Assembly (NCBI GenBank): GCA_039640505.1
Contig: CP046865.1
Coordinates: 806,001 to 870,000, forward strand
Direction: 5' to 3'
DNA: 64,000 nucleotides
Source: Rhodobacteraceae bacterium Araon29
GTDB lineage: Bacteria > Pseudomonadota > Alphaproteobacteria > Rhodobacterales > Rhodobacteraceae
Shown here: positions 1 to 7,574 of the stretch, piece by piece
Layout of the letters: every line of letters begins with the position of its first letter
How positions within the stretch are numbered: position 1 is the stretch's first letter
Program-made: the position numbers and the translations under genes
Notes under the pieces: generated by a model
Told to the model about the DNA's origin: nothing
Seen by the model: the letters and a program-made list of their open reading frames with translations, nothing else
Databases searched by the model: none

Positions 1-526
1 TTATACCCGAATGCGTTCCGGCAAGACAGACATCCCCACGGCCCCCTATAGCATCGCGGATGAGCTCGCCCAGCCAGGTCCTTTTCCCGATGCAGAACTC
101 ATTATTCCAAAGACCGAATACAGGCACCAGCAAAACGGCAGGTGGAACCATGCGCACCATCAAAGTAGTCAATGAAACGGTGTCTCTACCCATGAAGCGA
201 AAGCGTACCAATGCATAGGCTGCCATGGTACCGATCACCAGCGTGAGCATTGTCGACACTAATGCGATGATAAGAGAGTTGGTAAATGCACCCCCAAACT
301 TGAGCGCACAAAAGTCTAGATGTTCCGGCTCGTACCAAAGGACATCGCACAGTGCGGTTTCGTAATTCTGTAGTGTCGGCAAGAACAAAAGCCCGGAGGT
401 TCCGGAAATGATATCGACATCCAGCTTGAAACTATTGATGAACATTAAAAGGATGGGCCCGACAGCCATAAATATCAGGGCAACCAAAAGGGCATAAAAG
501 GCAGGGTTTTGGCGATCAGCCTTCAT
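1..526 (-). CDS. ABC transporter permease, MalG-like (3' end outside window)
   Basis: This is the second inner-membrane permease of a carbohydrate-type ABC importer, and it runs off the left edge of the window. The ATG at 526 overlaps the stop of the upstream permease gene (TAATG), so the two are translationally coupled. Residues 9-29 form the first membrane helix, and a periplasmic loop follows. A second helix lies near residues 82-102, and a third begins near residue 118 and ends in VPPAVLLVPVF. From about residue 140 (positions 1-105) the reading frame stays open, but the sequence turns polar and no longer resembles a MalG permease. The EAA loop that contacts the ATPase would lie beyond the edge. 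The identification rests on the N-terminal 135 residues and on operon position. Confidence 0.85.
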   Translation of the reverse strand, partial: MKADRQNPAFYALLVALIFMAVGPILLMFINSFKLDVDIISGTSGLLFLPTLQNYETALCDVLWYEPEHLDFCALKFGGAFTNSLIIALVSTMLTLVIGTMAAYALVRFRFMGRDTVSLTTLMVRMVPPAVLLVPVFGLWNNEFCIGKRTWLGELIRDAIGGRGDVCLAGTHSGI

Positions 527-1431
527 TACTCATCTTCCTGTATCTGGCGGGCCAATCGAGCGGCGCGCACCTCTTGCAATCGCGCTATGATGAACATGAC
601 AAGCGTGAGCATCAGCAACAACATTAACAGATAATTCGACATAGCCGCCGCGGTTCCCAGTTCTCGAAACTCAGTGGCTGTACGGCTTATGCGTAAGGCT
701 AAGATTTCGGTGGATAGTCCTGGTCCACCCTCTGTCATCACCAAGATGACTTCGAGCACTTTGAAAGCATCAATCAATCGTAAGAGCGCCGTGACAATGA
801 GGACAGGCATCATCAACGGAAGCTTGATATATACGATTTGCTGCCAGCCCGTTGCTCCGTCGATACGCGCAGCTTCCAGCGCAGAGCGTGGTAATGACTG
901 AAGAGCAGCCAGCGAAAGGATAAAAATAAACGGGGTCCATTGCCAAATATCTGCAATAATTACAGATAATAGTGCGTTTTGGCCAAGCCAATCCACACCC
1001 TCTAATCCTAAACTTTTAAGAGCGCGGTTAAAGTTACCGACCGTAGGGTGGTACATATACCGCCACATTAGACCAACAACCACCGGTGCAATCATCATCG
1101 GCAAGATAAAAAGCGTGCGCAGTACCGACATGCCTCGGATGTTACGATCCAAAAGCAATGCAAGCCCCACGCCCAACACCAGCTCTGCTGACACAACAGA
1201 GGCCGCGAAGATCAATGTCACAGAAAGACTTTCCCGGAAGGCTGGGTCAAACCAAAGAGTGATGTAATTTTTCAGCCCTAAAAAATTGGTTTCACCGATA
1301 GCCTGACTTGGATCCCAAGCTCTAAAAGATCCATATATCATGTAGCCCAAAGGGTATAATAGCGCGAGCCCCATGATAATAATTGCAGGCGCAATAAACA
1401 CATAGGGTGTAAGGCGGTTCATGGATTGCAT
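526..1431 (-). CDS. ABC transporter permease, MalF/UgpA-like
   Basis: This is the first inner-membrane permease of the sugar-type importer, of about 301 residues with six predicted helices. The EAA motif that docks on the ATPase is visible as EAARIDGATGWQQIVYIKLP, and the protein ends in a basic tail. The frame stays open upstream to 1506, but that extension crosses a strong stem-loop and encodes no membrane-protein start. The ATG at 1431 has GGAAAA about seven bases upstream and begins MQSMNRLTPYVF, so it is preferred; the ATG at 1422 is the alternative. The gene lies between the binding-protein gene and the second permease gene in one minus-strand operon. The substrate cannot be read from the permease. 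Confidence 0.92.
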   Translation of the reverse strand: MQSMNRLTPYVFIAPAIIIMGLALLYPLGYMIYGSFRAWDPSQAIGETNFLGLKNYITLWFDPAFRESLSVTLIFAASVVSAELVLGVGLALLLDRNIRGMSVLRTLFILPMMIAPVVVGLMWRYMYHPTVGNFNRALKSLGLEGVDWLGQNALLSVIIADIWQWTPFIFILSLAALQSLPRSALEAARIDGATGWQQIVYIKLPLMMPVLIVTALLRLIDAFKVLEVILVMTEGGPGLSTEILALRISRTATEFRELGTAAAMSNYLLMLLLMLTLVMFIIARLQEVRAARLARQIQEDE

Positions 1432-1473
1432 ATGTGTTTTCCAAAGCCTTTTGTTTGGCACGTGTCTTAGGAT

Positions 1474-1497
1474 GCACGGCCCGAAGCCGGGCCGTGC
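1474..1497 (-). terminator. Intercistronic stem-loop after the binding-protein gene
   Basis: A perfect 10-bp inverted repeat (GCACGGCCCG / CGGGCCGTGC, loop AAGC) starts 12 bases beyond the stop codon of the binding-protein gene. No T-run follows on the transcribed side. It is better read as a 3'-end stabilising or attenuating hairpin that lets binding protein be made in excess over the permeases than as a full terminator. Confidence 0.6.
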
Positions 1498-1509
1498 AAT
1501 GATCATTAT

Positions 1510-2838
1510 TTATTGCCAGGTATAATAACCTGCTTCTTCCATCACTACTTTGGTGCGTTCAGCCACACCATTCAGCGCTTCTTGGATGTCCAGACCTTCT
1601 GTCAGTACTTTCGACAGTGTGGTTCCTAGATCAGCGTTGATTTTACCCCAGACAGGGATAATCGGACGCCAGTCTGGGTCAGCGTGCTTGAGCGCCTCAC
1701 CAAAGGTCGCCATGTGTGGGAATTTGGTGTTTACATCTTCATCTGCATGGGTTGAGAAGCGTGACGGATTTCCACCAGCCAGTGCAACAAGTTTATCCCC
1801 GGCTTTTGATGTAAGCCACTGCATCAGCAAGAAGGCTGCTTCTTTGTTCTCGGCATTTTTAGGGATGCCAATACCAAAGCCTCCAGTTTGTGATCCGCGA
1901 CGGACACCCATGGGGTGCATTGCCCAGTCCACCTTGCCAACAACCTTAGATTTGGACGGGTCGTTTATTTGACCAGCCACAACCGTTGTATCGAGGAACA
2001 TCGCTGTGTCGCCATTTAGAAATGAACCCAGCGCTTCGCCAAAGCCAAAGGATGCGGCACCTTCTGGGCCACAATCTACGATTTTCTTCAAGGCATTAGC
2101 TGCCGCTACGCCTGCGTCATTGTTGACGATCGGGTTCCAGTTGTCGTCAAACACGCGTCCACCAAGTGGCGCAAGGTGCAACAGAAATGCGTGCGATGCA
2201 TGGTGACCAGATGCCGCCCGCGATGAAAGGCCACCCATACCGGGTTCGAGCTGTGGAATTTTACAGGCGATGTCGAGCATTTCATCATAGGTTTCTGGAA
2301 CCTCAAGACCGTGCTTTTCAAATATGTCCTTCCGATAGCCAAGAATTGATGTCTCGGATCCATATGGAATACCAAAAAGTGATCCGGTTTTACCTTCAAG
2401 GTAGCCCTTGTTACCACCGGCAAAGCCGATATTGTAAACATACCCGTCGATCAGATCATCTGAATCGTAATTGGGGTCGGCCAGCTTGGGATTCATGAAG
2501 TAACGCGCTAGATTTTCAAGCTGGTCGGCATAGACATAATCGGCTTTCGAAAAAACCACATATGCTATCAGGTCATAATCACCCTCATCTTGCCCAAGCT
2601 CCAAAGTCTGTCGCTCGCGCATTTTTAAATATGGAAGCTGGTCCACCTCAACTTCGATGCCGGTTTCTTTTGTGAACTCTGGCAGGATTTTCATCACTGC
2701 ATTGTAATGTGGGTGCGCTGGGAAATTTACCACCAAAGTGGTACCAGCATAGTCGTCGTAAGGGTCTGCCATTGCAGCTGTTGCCAGTGCAATCGCGGTC
2801 GAGGCCCCGAGGGTTTTCTTGATAATATTCTTTAGCAT
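1510..2838 (-). CDS. Sugar-type ABC transporter substrate-binding protein
   Basis: This is the periplasmic binding protein of the importer, 442 residues long and in the size range of family 1 extracellular solute-binding proteins. A signal peptide covers about residues 1-24 (basic MLKNIIKK, then a hydrophobic run ending ATAAMA before DPYDDY). The mature part begins with the TLVVNFPAH strand typical of the class, and SLFGIPYGSETSILGYRKDIFEKHG matches the usual hinge region. A strong GGGAGG ribosome site lies just before the ATG. It is the second gene of the operon after the ATPase. The ligand cannot be deduced; the divergent kinase/aldolase genes suggest a sugar, polyol or sugar acid. Confidence 0.93.
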   Translation of the reverse strand: MLKNIIKKTLGASTAIALATAAMADPYDDYAGTTLVVNFPAHPHYNAVMKILPEFTKETGIEVEVDQLPYLKMRERQTLELGQDEGDYDLIAYVVFSKADYVYADQLENLARYFMNPKLADPNYDSDDLIDGYVYNIGFAGGNKGYLEGKTGSLFGIPYGSETSILGYRKDIFEKHGLEVPETYDEMLDIACKIPQLEPGMGGLSSRAASGHHASHAFLLHLAPLGGRVFDDNWNPIVNNDAGVAAANALKKIVDCGPEGAASFGFGEALGSFLNGDTAMFLDTTVVAGQINDPSKSKVVGKVDWAMHPMGVRRGSQTGGFGIGIPKNAENKEAAFLLMQWLTSKAGDKLVALAGGNPSRFSTHADEDVNTKFPHMATFGEALKHADPDWRPIIPVWGKINADLGTTLSKVLTEGLDIQEALNGVAERTKVVMEEAGYYTWQ

Positions 2839-2869
2839 GAGTTTTCCTCCCTATTGCCAAAGTGGCACG

Positions 2870-3955
2870 TCAAAGCGCCAGTTCGCTGTTGCGGTCAAAC
2901 AAATGAATTCCCTCAGGTCTGACCGCAAACCTGAGTGTATTGCCAAGTGCTATGGGGGTCTCGGATTTGAGTTCCACAGTCACAGTGGCAGTGCCGCAAG
3001 CGCACATCAGAGCTGATTGTGCGCCGATGTATTCGGAAACTTTTACATGAAGGTCGAGGGATCGCGTGTCTCTTGCATTTGCATCGTAGGATAGGTCCGA
3101 TGGACGAACTCCAAGAATAATAGACCCTGATGTTCTACCAAGCGATTTTGTCTTTTCTATAGGCAATGCAATTTTAAAATTATCACCACGGGCAAACATA
3201 CTATCGCCCTCTTGCACCAATTCAGCATTTAGGAAGTTCATTGGGGGCGAGCCGATAAATCCTGCGACAAATTTATTTACGGGGCGTTTGAAAAGATCCT
3301 CTGGTGTGCCCTGCTGCTGGATATATCCTCCGTGCATTACCACAATACGGTCGGCAAGCGTCATTGCTTCGATTTGATCATGGGTGACATAAATCATGTT
3401 CTTTTGGACGCGCTGAGACATCAAAGCCAGTTCAGCACGCATCTGACCTCGCAATTTAGCATCAAGATTAGACAGTGGTTCATCAAACAAAAATGTGTCG
3501 CTATCTTTGGCCAGCGCACGAGCCATCGCAACCCGTTGCCTTTGACCGCCAGAAAGCGCTCCGGGCTTGCGAGTCAGAAATTCTTTTAACCCTACTATGT
3601 CGGCGACTTCGCGCACTTTTGCGTCAACTTCAGCTTTTGGGCGCTTTTGAAGCCGTAGGGCAAAAGAGATATTTTTTGCCACATCCATGTGCGGATAAAG
3701 AGCATAGTCCTGAAACACCATTGCCAGGTTTCGGTCCTTTGGCTCTAGCGCACTGATTGGACGGTCATCCATGTAGATCTCGCCCTCAGAAACAGTTTCC
3801 AATCCCGCTATCATCCGCAGCGTTGTGGATTTTCCGCAGCCCGATGGGCCGACCAGGACGGTAAATTCATTTTCTGCCATTGTTAGATCAATGCCATGCA
3901 GAACCTGAACTTCGCCATAACGTTTAATAAGGTTTTCCAACCGAATCTTCGGCAT
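2870..3955 (-). CDS. ABC transporter ATP-binding protein, MalK/UgpC type
   Basis: This is the ATPase subunit that energises the importer, of about 361 residues. The Walker [10 protein letters not shown], the signature LSGGQRQRVAMARAL and the Walker B FLFDEPLSNLD are all intact. The C-terminal 120 residues form the MalK-type regulatory (TOBE) domain, with GVRPSDLSYD and FAVRPEGIHLF. The frame is open from 3982, but the ATG at 3955 (MPKIRLENLIKRYGE) has GGGAGG placed correctly upstream and matches family starts. It is the promoter-proximal gene of the minus-strand transporter operon and is separated from the divergent GntR-type regulator by about 120 bp. Confidence 0.95.
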   Translation of the reverse strand: MPKIRLENLIKRYGEVQVLHGIDLTMAENEFTVLVGPSGCGKSTTLRMIAGLETVSEGEIYMDDRPISALEPKDRNLAMVFQDYALYPHMDVAKNISFALRLQKRPKAEVDAKVREVADIVGLKEFLTRKPGALSGGQRQRVAMARALAKDSDTFLFDEPLSNLDAKLRGQMRAELALMSQRVQKNMIYVTHDQIEAMTLADRIVVMHGGYIQQQGTPEDLFKRPVNKFVAGFIGSPPMNFLNAELVQEGDSMFARGDNFKIALPIEKTKSLGRTSGSIILGVRPSDLSYDANARDTRSLDLHVKVSEYIGAQSALMCACGTATVTVELKSETPIALGNTLRFAVRPEGIHLFDRNSELAL

Positions 3956-3984
3956 CTGATACCTCCCACCTCTTATTAACAAGA

Positions 3985-4018
3985 TTTTGTATACAGAACC
4001 AAATGTAAATATACAAAA
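3985..4018. promoter_or_regulatory. Candidate GntR operator between the divergent operons
   Basis: A perfect 9-bp inverted repeat, TTTTGTATA (3985-3993) and TATACAAAA (4010-4018), is spaced by 16 bp between the transporter ATPase gene and the regulator gene. The left half lies in TTTGTATACA (3986-3995), which recurs exactly at 4791-4800. FCD-type GntR proteins often bind TNGTNNACNA-like sites, so self- and operon control is likely but inferred. Confidence 0.6.
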
Positions 4019-4079
4019 TTGACTTTTTCAAAATTTTCTTTAAATTTATAGTGTAATTCTAATTCAAAAGGCACAATCA

Positions 4080-4745
4080 ATGACTGATGAGCAGGCAAAT
4101 CGCATAAAATTTCGGAAAATGTCAACAGCACAGCGAATCGAACAGGCCCTGATTGAGGAAATTAGTGTGGGGGAGCTCGCGCCCGGTGAACGCCTTGATG
4201 AGACGGGGCTGGCGGTGCGGTTTGGGGCTTCCCGTACCCCAGTTCGAGAAGCATTATCACGCCTTACCGCGCAGGGCGTTTTGGTTTCTGGTGAAAAACG
4301 TGGGGTTTTTGTATCGCAGTATACACGCGAAGAGCTTAGTCAAATATTTGAGGCTATGCACGAAATTGAGGCTGCTTGCGCTCGAATTGCATCTCAAAGG
4401 CTTAGTCTACTGGCAAGATCTGAAATTGAAACTGCTCAAGCAGATTGCGTTAAAGCTGCAGAAATTGGTGACAGAGGTGCTTACCTTAGGGCAAATGAGG
4501 CTTTCCATCAAACAATCTACAGTGCCACAGGTAATCCATATATTGCAGAAATAGCCTCGGAGTTTCGCCGTAGAACAGGCCCATTTCGCGCTAAAAAATT
4601 TGGTACGCGTGAGGACTTAATGGAGTCTGCTGAAAGTCACCGCGCCTTGATTGACGATATCTTCTCAGAAGATTCTGGAACCGCTTCTAAGGGTATGCGG
4701 GAGCATATGACTGAAAGCTTTATTCAGGCTTTACAAGCAAATTAA
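4080..4745 (+). CDS. GntR-family transcriptional regulator, FCD subfamily
   Basis: The predicted regulator has 221 residues. The N-terminal 75 residues form a winged helix-turn-helix (ERLDETGLAVRFGASRTPVREALSRL, then the wing SGEKRGVFVSQY). The remainder is an all-helical FCD ligand-binding domain, with EAACARIASQR, NEAFHQTIY and the C-terminal ESHRALIDDI. The Asp/His metal-ligand pattern of FCD domains is plausible. It is transcribed away from the ABC importer and towards the hydrolase/aldolase/kinase genes. It probably represses both units and is released by the imported compound or a breakdown product. Most FCD regulators near sugar-acid genes bind sugar acids, which fits but is not proof. 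Confidence 0.93.
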   Translation: MTDEQANRIKFRKMSTAQRIEQALIEEISVGELAPGERLDETGLAVRFGASRTPVREALSRLTAQGVLVSGEKRGVFVSQYTREELSQIFEAMHEIEAACARIASQRLSLLARSEIETAQADCVKAAEIGDRGAYLRANEAFHQTIYSATGNPYIAEIASEFRRRTGPFRAKKFGTREDLMESAESHRALIDDIFSEDSGTASKGMREHMTESFIQALQAN

Positions 4746-4790
4746 AATAAATTTGCGATTTTCTCTTGAAAATGGATGCAAAATAATATT

Positions 4791-4800
4791 TTTGTATACA
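4791..4800 (+). promoter_or_regulatory. Second copy of the TTTGTATACA motif before the catabolic genes
   Basis: TTTGTATACA sits 30 bases upstream of the lactonase-like gene and is identical to 3986-3995 upstream of the transporter operon. Two copies before co-regulated units support an operator for the neighbouring GntR protein. Confidence 0.5.
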
Positions 4801-4830
4801 TATAGTGATTCAAGAAAGGATTAAGGCATC

Positions 4831-5766
4831 ATGGGCGTTCAAGAAACCAAAATTTACCCAATCAATACAGGGTGGTTGGAAGCAGACCTTGGCACCTATA
4901 TATTTTGGAAGGGACCAGCTGGGAAAAAATACTGGAATCCAGTGTATTGCCACTATGTTGATACGGGTGAGCACAAAATACTGGTCGACACAGGGCTTTG
5001 TGACGAGGCACGCGCCGGCAAGTATCATCACAAATGCGAAAAGCGCGGCTGCCTTGAGGTGCACGAGCATTTGGAGCAGAAGCTTGGGGTTCATCCCGAT
5101 GAGATTGATGCAATCGTTTTTACGCATTTGCATTGGGACCATGTCCAGAACATGAAACAGTTTAGAAACGCCCGCTACATTGCGCCCAGGGGTGAGATTG
5201 AAATGGCTTATAACCCTTTACCGCTCTATTATCGCACTTACGAATGCGGTATCTTAGGCATTGAGCCCCCCTATGCGGGCTGTGTCTTTGAGGCGGTTGA
5301 AGATGAATGCGAAGTCTTGCCGGGGATAACCATGTTTCACACACCGGGGCATTCCGTAGGCCATATGGCTGTCACAGTTTCTACATCGATGGGTGATATT
5401 GTGATTGCAGGTGACGCCATTTTTCTTGAGCGGAACCTGGAGCCAAATCCTGCCGAGAAATGGCGCTACTGGGTTCCTGCCCGTTTTGTTAATTCTTATG
5501 AGGGTTGGAAATCTGTTGAAGAAATTGATAAGCGCGCGGATTACGTTTTACCCTGCCACGACGAAGAAGCAAATGCACGGTCGGATGTATTCCCCTATGA
5601 GGGGATGCCGCTCCGCAAACGCCGTCAGGTTATCCCGGGTTTTCAGTTTTACTTTGGAGATATGGCAAATGGTTTAGCTTCAAAATCAGCCCCAGCCATG
5701 GGGTCAGAAGAAGTCGAGGCTTTTTTGGCATCCTTGACGGATCCCAGGGATATGGCCGAATATTAA
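4831..5766 (+). CDS. Metallo-beta-lactamase-fold hydrolase, lactonase-like
   Basis: This 311-residue zinc hydrolase carries the HxHxDH motif as THLHWDH (near residue 106), the following HTPGHSVGH histidine and GDAIF for the bridging aspartate. The wide N-terminal region and overall size place it with the AttM/BlcC/AiiA-like lactonases, which open N-acyl-homoserine lactone or gamma-butyrolactone rings. No signal peptide is seen, so it is cytoplasmic. It is first in a plus-strand operon with HAD phosphatase, class II aldolase and FGGY kinase genes, following the GntR gene. A sugar-lactone substrate fits this context better than a quorum signal. That is inference; the fold assignment is firm. 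Confidence 0.85.
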   Translation: MGVQETKIYPINTGWLEADLGTYIFWKGPAGKKYWNPVYCHYVDTGEHKILVDTGLCDEARAGKYHHKCEKRGCLEVHEHLEQKLGVHPDEIDAIVFTHLHWDHVQNMKQFRNARYIAPRGEIEMAYNPLPLYYRTYECGILGIEPPYAGCVFEAVEDECEVLPGITMFHTPGHSVGHMAVTVSTSMGDIVIAGDAIFLERNLEPNPAEKWRYWVPARFVNSYEGWKSVEEIDKRADYVLPCHDEEANARSDVFPYEGMPLRKRRQVIPGFQFYFGDMANGLASKSAPAMGSEEVEAFLASLTDPRDMAEY

Positions 5767-5769
5767 GAA

Positions 5770-6603
5770 ATGACCCAACAAATTAGCTCTCTTGCGGAAA
5801 TAGCGGCAAACTACGATGCCATTGTGCTAGATCAATGGGGAGTTCTTCACGATGGCAGCGCGCCTTATGGGCATGCTTTGGAAGCACTGACGCAGTTGCA
5901 TGCAAGCGGGATCAGGCTTGCTGTTCTATCCAATTCGGGCAAACGCGCTGCCCTAAATGTGTCCCGGATTGAAGAAATCGGATTTCCACTCGATATTTTT
6001 TCCAATGTTATGACAAGTGGAGAGGCTCTGTGGCAAGATATTGCAAAGGGGCTAATACCTGCTCGACGGTTCTTTGCCATTGAAAGATCGTCTGGCGATG
6101 CCAAAGCTTGGGCTTTAGGTCTTGATATAGAGTTTTGTGACCTTCGCAATGCAGAGGCGGTTCTTTTGATGGGGCTACCGGATCGTAGCTTGTTAGAAAC
6201 TTGGGAACCTATACTTTTTAAAATGCTTGAAGGCGATTTGCCGATTTACTGTTCAAACCCCGACCGTCAATCACCGCGCCGTGAAGGCCTGGTGATATCG
6301 CCTGGTGCGCTGGGCTTTGCCTATGCCGATTTAGGTGGCAATGTTTGCTTTTATGGCAAACCCCACCGGCCAGTTTTCCAAGCTTTGGAAAAGGCTTTTG
6401 GCTCTGATCAACTTTTAATGGTTGGAGACAGCCTTGAACATGATATCGCGGGAGCCCAAAAAAGTGGGTGGGACAGTGTTCTGGTCTGCGGGGGACTGTA
6501 CGCTGCTGATTTCAAGCAAGGAGCCTTTGAAAACACCTTGGCGCGACTGGTGACTGAGAAAGAATGCAATCCCCCCACATATACTATTGAGATTTTGAAA
6601 TGA
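5770..6603 (+). CDS. HAD-superfamily class IIA phosphatase-like protein (TIGR01459 type)
   Basis: The protein has 277 residues. HAD motif I appears as LDQWGVLHDG, motif II as LSNSGKR, the motif III region as GKPHRPVF, and motif IV as GDSLEHDIAGA. The Trp where classical DxD enzymes have the second Asp is characteristic of this NagD-related subfamily. It therefore probably acts on a small phosphorylated metabolite, but activity cannot be assured. Its start lies three bases after the lactonase stop, and its end overlaps the aldolase gene by four bases (ATGA), so it is in the same operon. It may dephosphorylate an intermediate of the sugar-like pathway. Confidence 0.88.
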   Translation: MTQQISSLAEIAANYDAIVLDQWGVLHDGSAPYGHALEALTQLHASGIRLAVLSNSGKRAALNVSRIEEIGFPLDIFSNVMTSGEALWQDIAKGLIPARRFFAIERSSGDAKAWALGLDIEFCDLRNAEAVLLMGLPDRSLLETWEPILFKMLEGDLPIYCSNPDRQSPRREGLVISPGALGFAYADLGGNVCFYGKPHRPVFQALEKAFGSDQLLMVGDSLEHDIAGAQKSGWDSVLVCGGLYAADFKQGAFENTLARLVTEKECNPPTYTIEILK

Positions 6604-7574
6604 AAGATACCCAACTAAATCTTTTAACGCCAGAGTTTCGCGATTTTTCTGCGCGGCTTGGAAGTGATTCCCTTCAGGTGCAAGGACCAGGAGGTAATAC
6701 CTCCATCAAAGGGTCAGATGTGATGTGGATCAAGGCATCAGGGACTGAGTTGGCCAACGCCGTAAAGCAGGAGATTTTCGTGGCCGTTGATCGCCACGCT
6801 GCAACAAAAGAAGCTCTCAAAGAAGCAGGCGACGGAAGCTGCAAAGCAACAGTTATTGATCCCTCAGTTACACTGCGCCCCTCTATTGAGACGACGTTCC
6901 ACGCGGCGCTAGACCATGCGGTTGTTGCACACACCCATTCCATTGCAACCATTGCCCATGCCATTAGCCCAGAGGGCCGTGAAGCAGCGAAAAACAAGCT
7001 GTCAGGATTGCCCTTTGCGCTTGTGCCATATGCCAAACCCGGCCTACCGCTGACACAAGAAATTCTTGCAAGGGTCAACTTTGACACACGGGTCATATTA
7101 CTTCAAAATCATGGCTTGATCTGTTTGGGTGCGACTGTCGGGGAAGTTTCAGATCTTATCGAAGAGGTTGAAAAAAGCCTCACTTTAAATCGCACTGCGC
7201 TAAACTACAAAGCCCCACTGGAACCAGCATTAGAGGGTTTTGAATGGGCACCTGAGGGCTGGATTGCCCAAGATATTAAAGCAAGTAAACGCGCCTTGGG
7301 TGGCACTTATTATCCAGACCACACTGTGTTTTTGGGACCTGCTTTGCCCACAAAGGAAACAGAAAAATGGCCCGCTGTTTTACAAGCGGGAACGGGCATC
7401 ATGCTGCGCAAAGATGCAAGTACCAGTCAACGAGCTATGTTGAAATGCCTTTCAGATGTACTGTCGCGGGTTCCTGAAAGTTGGCGTATTGATCCGATTG
7501 GACCGGCGGCAGAAGCCGAACTATTGAATTGGGACGCCGAAAAATATCGCCAGGCAATGGATGCGCGGGCGTGA
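6600..7574 (+). CDS. Class II aldolase/adducin-family protein
   Basis: This 324-residue protein belongs to the zinc-dependent class II aldolase family. PGGNTSIKGSDVMWIKASGTEL is the phosphate/substrate loop. PSIETTFHAAL carries the catalytic-type Glu, HTHSIATIAHA supplies two zinc-ligand histidines, and NHGLICLG supplies the third. The length exceeds simple fuculose-phosphate aldolases (about 215 residues) and matches the aldolase part of the RhaD-like family. It is coupled to the HAD gene by ATGA and to the kinase gene by GTGA. The likely job is retro-aldol cleavage of a kinase product into C2/C3 units. Confidence 0.88.
   Translation: MKDTQLNLLTPEFRDFSARLGSDSLQVQGPGGNTSIKGSDVMWIKASGTELANAVKQEIFVAVDRHAATKEALKEAGDGSCKATVIDPSVTLRPSIETTFHAALDHAVVAHTHSIATIAHAISPEGREAAKNKLSGLPFALVPYAKPGLPLTQEILARVNFDTRVILLQNHGLICLGATVGEVSDLIEEVEKSLTLNRTALNYKAPLEPALEGFEWAPEGWIAQDIKASKRALGGTYYPDHTVFLGPALPTKETEKWPAVLQAGTGIMLRKDASTSQRAMLKCLSDVLSRVPESWRIDPIGPAAEAELLNWDAEKYRQAMDARA

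Noticed and set aside
1432-1506. Longer N-terminus for the first permease
   Set aside because: It would translate through a 10-bp stem-loop and adds no membrane-protein feature. The ATG at 1431 has a ribosome site.
4831-5766. Dedicated quorum-quenching AHL lactonase
   Set aside because: The fold fits, but the operon with aldolase and kinase and the absence of luxI/luxR genes make a metabolic lactone more likely.
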